Shown one piece after another: positions 62,366-64,000 of a stretch of 64,000 nt of DNA (position 1 is the stretch's first letter; each line of letters opens with the position of its first letter). Source of the stretch: Chamaea fasciata (lineage: Eukaryota; Chordata; Aves; Passeriformes; Sylviidae). Location of the stretch: the NCBI GenBank assembly GCA_029207755.1, contig JARCOQ010000006.1:14978890-15042889 (forward strand). Reading direction: 5' to 3'. A program made the translations under genes and the position numbers. Below the pieces are notes generated by a model. The model did no database searches. It had not been told where the DNA came from and saw nothing but the letters and a program-made list of their open reading frames with translations.

Positions 62366-64000
62366 CTAAACAAGAACAGCTTTACTGCCTTTTACTGCCT
62401 ACCTCTCTCTCCAACACTTGAGTATGCCCACTTCAAGAACAGTTCAAACTAAAAGTACAGCTCAATTGAAAAAAAGTTTCATATATACATCACTTTTGAT
62501 CACTTAGTTATTCCATTTTCTCTCTGGATTTCACAGCAATACTGTTCCTTTTGTATATTAAGCAGTTTATTTTTCCTTTCAAACTTACTATCCCCTTTGC
62601 AACAGAAATCGGAATAAATAATCATGTATTGCTATCTCAGATGTTTTCCTGAAAGACACCCAAGTACAGTTCAAACCTCAGCCTTCGGTAAAGCAGTATG
62701 TATGTTGTATAAAACCATTTAAAATGTTTTTCCCTATCTCTCGGAGTTTAATAGGAAAAAAACCCCAACAATGAAAAGTGAATTCCAGATGACAGGGAAC
62801 ATTAGCTTACAGGTACAAAAAACCCCTGAAATTAGACTTGGCTCTACTGCATTCTATATACTGAAGTATATACTTAATGCAAATGTCTGCATAAGGCAGA
62901 ATTCAAAATTAAAAGTACTATAACACAAAAACAAGAGGTTTTTTTACTCTAGTACTTTTGAAAGTTTGCCAAAAAGAGAAAATATATTGAAAAAACAACA
63001 AACACCTGGGGTATAATCCAAAGAATATATGCACAAACAGGAAAAGAATGCTGTAGCAGTAATTCCAAAGATAGATAACATATGGACAGCATTTTGAACT
63101 TGTAATTTAATACCACAGCAAGAAAGGTCACAGGGAGTTCCACCAGTTCCCAACACCAGCAGCAAACACATAAAACTGAAAACCATTACAAAAAAGAACA
63201 TTTTCTTCTGCCTACACACTACAGTTCAGTAATTTTAAAACCAAGCTGCAGAGGGCAACAAAACCAGAACTTCAAAACCTAAACTTGGCACATGTCTAGC
63301 TAAAAAAAAAAAGCTATCTCTCATTTCTTACTAACTCAATCAAATGGAACCAGTTAAAGATGACAAACTGATAATCTCTACCTACGAAAGACAAGGAATA
63401 TTTTCTCTTAGTGTCTTTCTGTTAAACAACAATTTTCGACATGTTAAATCAACATGGAGCAATACAGAACCAGGTGCACAACGTACCTGCAAATATTGAT
63501 TCTACTAAATAGAAAATAAGTTCTTGGGACAACACAAACCTAGACTTCAAATAATTTCCTGACTTTTGAAATTAAATGGTTCTCAAGGTAAAGATACTGA
63601 AGTGAGGAAAGTTGTACTTATTTCTGACACTATTACTGAATGAAGTTTCCTAGAATACGAAAACTGAATTAAAATGAAATTTTACAGGATGCCTCAAGTA
63701 AATGTACAATGTGCTGTGCTCTAAGAATCACCTATGAAATAAAATGCACAAAGCCATGAGCTGATCAATTAGCATAAATCTGAAGCTCCCAACCCCAACA
63801 GTTTGAGAGATATTTACAGTGGCATTGTTTTCGGCTTTTTGATTTTGTAAATTGAGATTGTCTGCATTATTTGGTTCCTGCTCATTGTGATGACCCATTG
63901 AGCAATTACACCTGATGTAGTAACACCAGCTGCAGAATGCTTAAGAGTTTGGTAAGTTTTTGTTCACAATATTGTGAGGGTTTTAATAGATAAAATGGTG
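62366..64000 (-). other. TAPT1: TAPT1 intron (partial, runs off the window)
   Basis: I looked on the minus strand for the preceding conserved TAPT1 exon (encoding a VICYFMMHYVDYSMM-like membrane segment) and did not find it, so this is intron to the edge of the window. The sequence is AT-rich without recognisable repeats. Minus-strand frames of 91 and 64 codons at 62.94-63.22 kb look hydrophobic only because of T-rich composition. Confidence 0.8.

Noticed and set aside
62944..63219. Hydrophobic 91-codon minus-strand frame that could pass for a TAPT1 membrane exon
   Set aside because: It does not match the missing conserved TAPT1 exon and lacks suitable splice sites in the required phase; hydrophobicity comes from T-rich codons.

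Overview
This is vertebrate nuclear DNA, almost certainly from a bird. It holds short protein-coding exons with canonical splice sites, one CpG island, long AT-rich introns and several CR1 LINE 3' ends (the main avian LINE), including one about 1 kb long. A probable solo LTR near 27.2-27.6 kb resembles, from memory, songbird LTRs, so a passerine is plausible but not proven. I see no prokaryotic operons, CRISPR arrays, phage genes or tRNA/rRNA genes.

Two genes are recognisable, both on the minus strand. (1) PROM1 (prominin-1/CD133): its first coding exon, with the initiator ATG and signal peptide, is at 2856-3075. The rest of the coding sequence lies off the left edge. A CpG island at about 7.66-9.37 kb is the likely PROM1 promoter and non-coding first-exon region. 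(2) TAPT1: ten consecutive coding exons run from 62365 down to the stop codon at 40255, followed by a 3'UTR of about 1.9 kb to a candidate poly(A) site near 38.36 kb. The N-terminal exons lie off the right edge. All exon junction phases are mutually consistent. The exons give 363 codons plus stop, about the last 64% of a protein of roughly 567 residues. The order PROM1 then TAPT1, in tandem on the same strand, is as in human 4p15.

Layout: 1-2855 PROM1 intron; 2856-3075 PROM1 exon; 3076-7660 PROM1 5' intron; 7660-9370 CpG island; 9.4-38.36 kb intergenic (degraded antisense CR1 at 18.0-20.3 kb, simple repeats at 23.1, 24.9 and 26.1 kb, LTR at 27.2 kb, CR1 at 35.3 kb, and some protein-like open stretches without a gene identity); 38.36-40.25 kb TAPT1 3'UTR; 40.26-64 kb TAPT1 exons and introns, with CR1 insertions at 42.8, 55.0-56.0 and 60.1 kb.

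The two genes do not form a known pathway. PROM1 is a pentaspan glycoprotein of plasma-membrane protrusions and photoreceptor discs. TAPT1 is a multipass membrane protein linked to axial skeletal patterning, ossification and cilia. I found no convincing new biological system. The most unusual item is an inverted pair of about 110-bp related segments (10.5 and 13.4 kb) that read like the same short protein segment.
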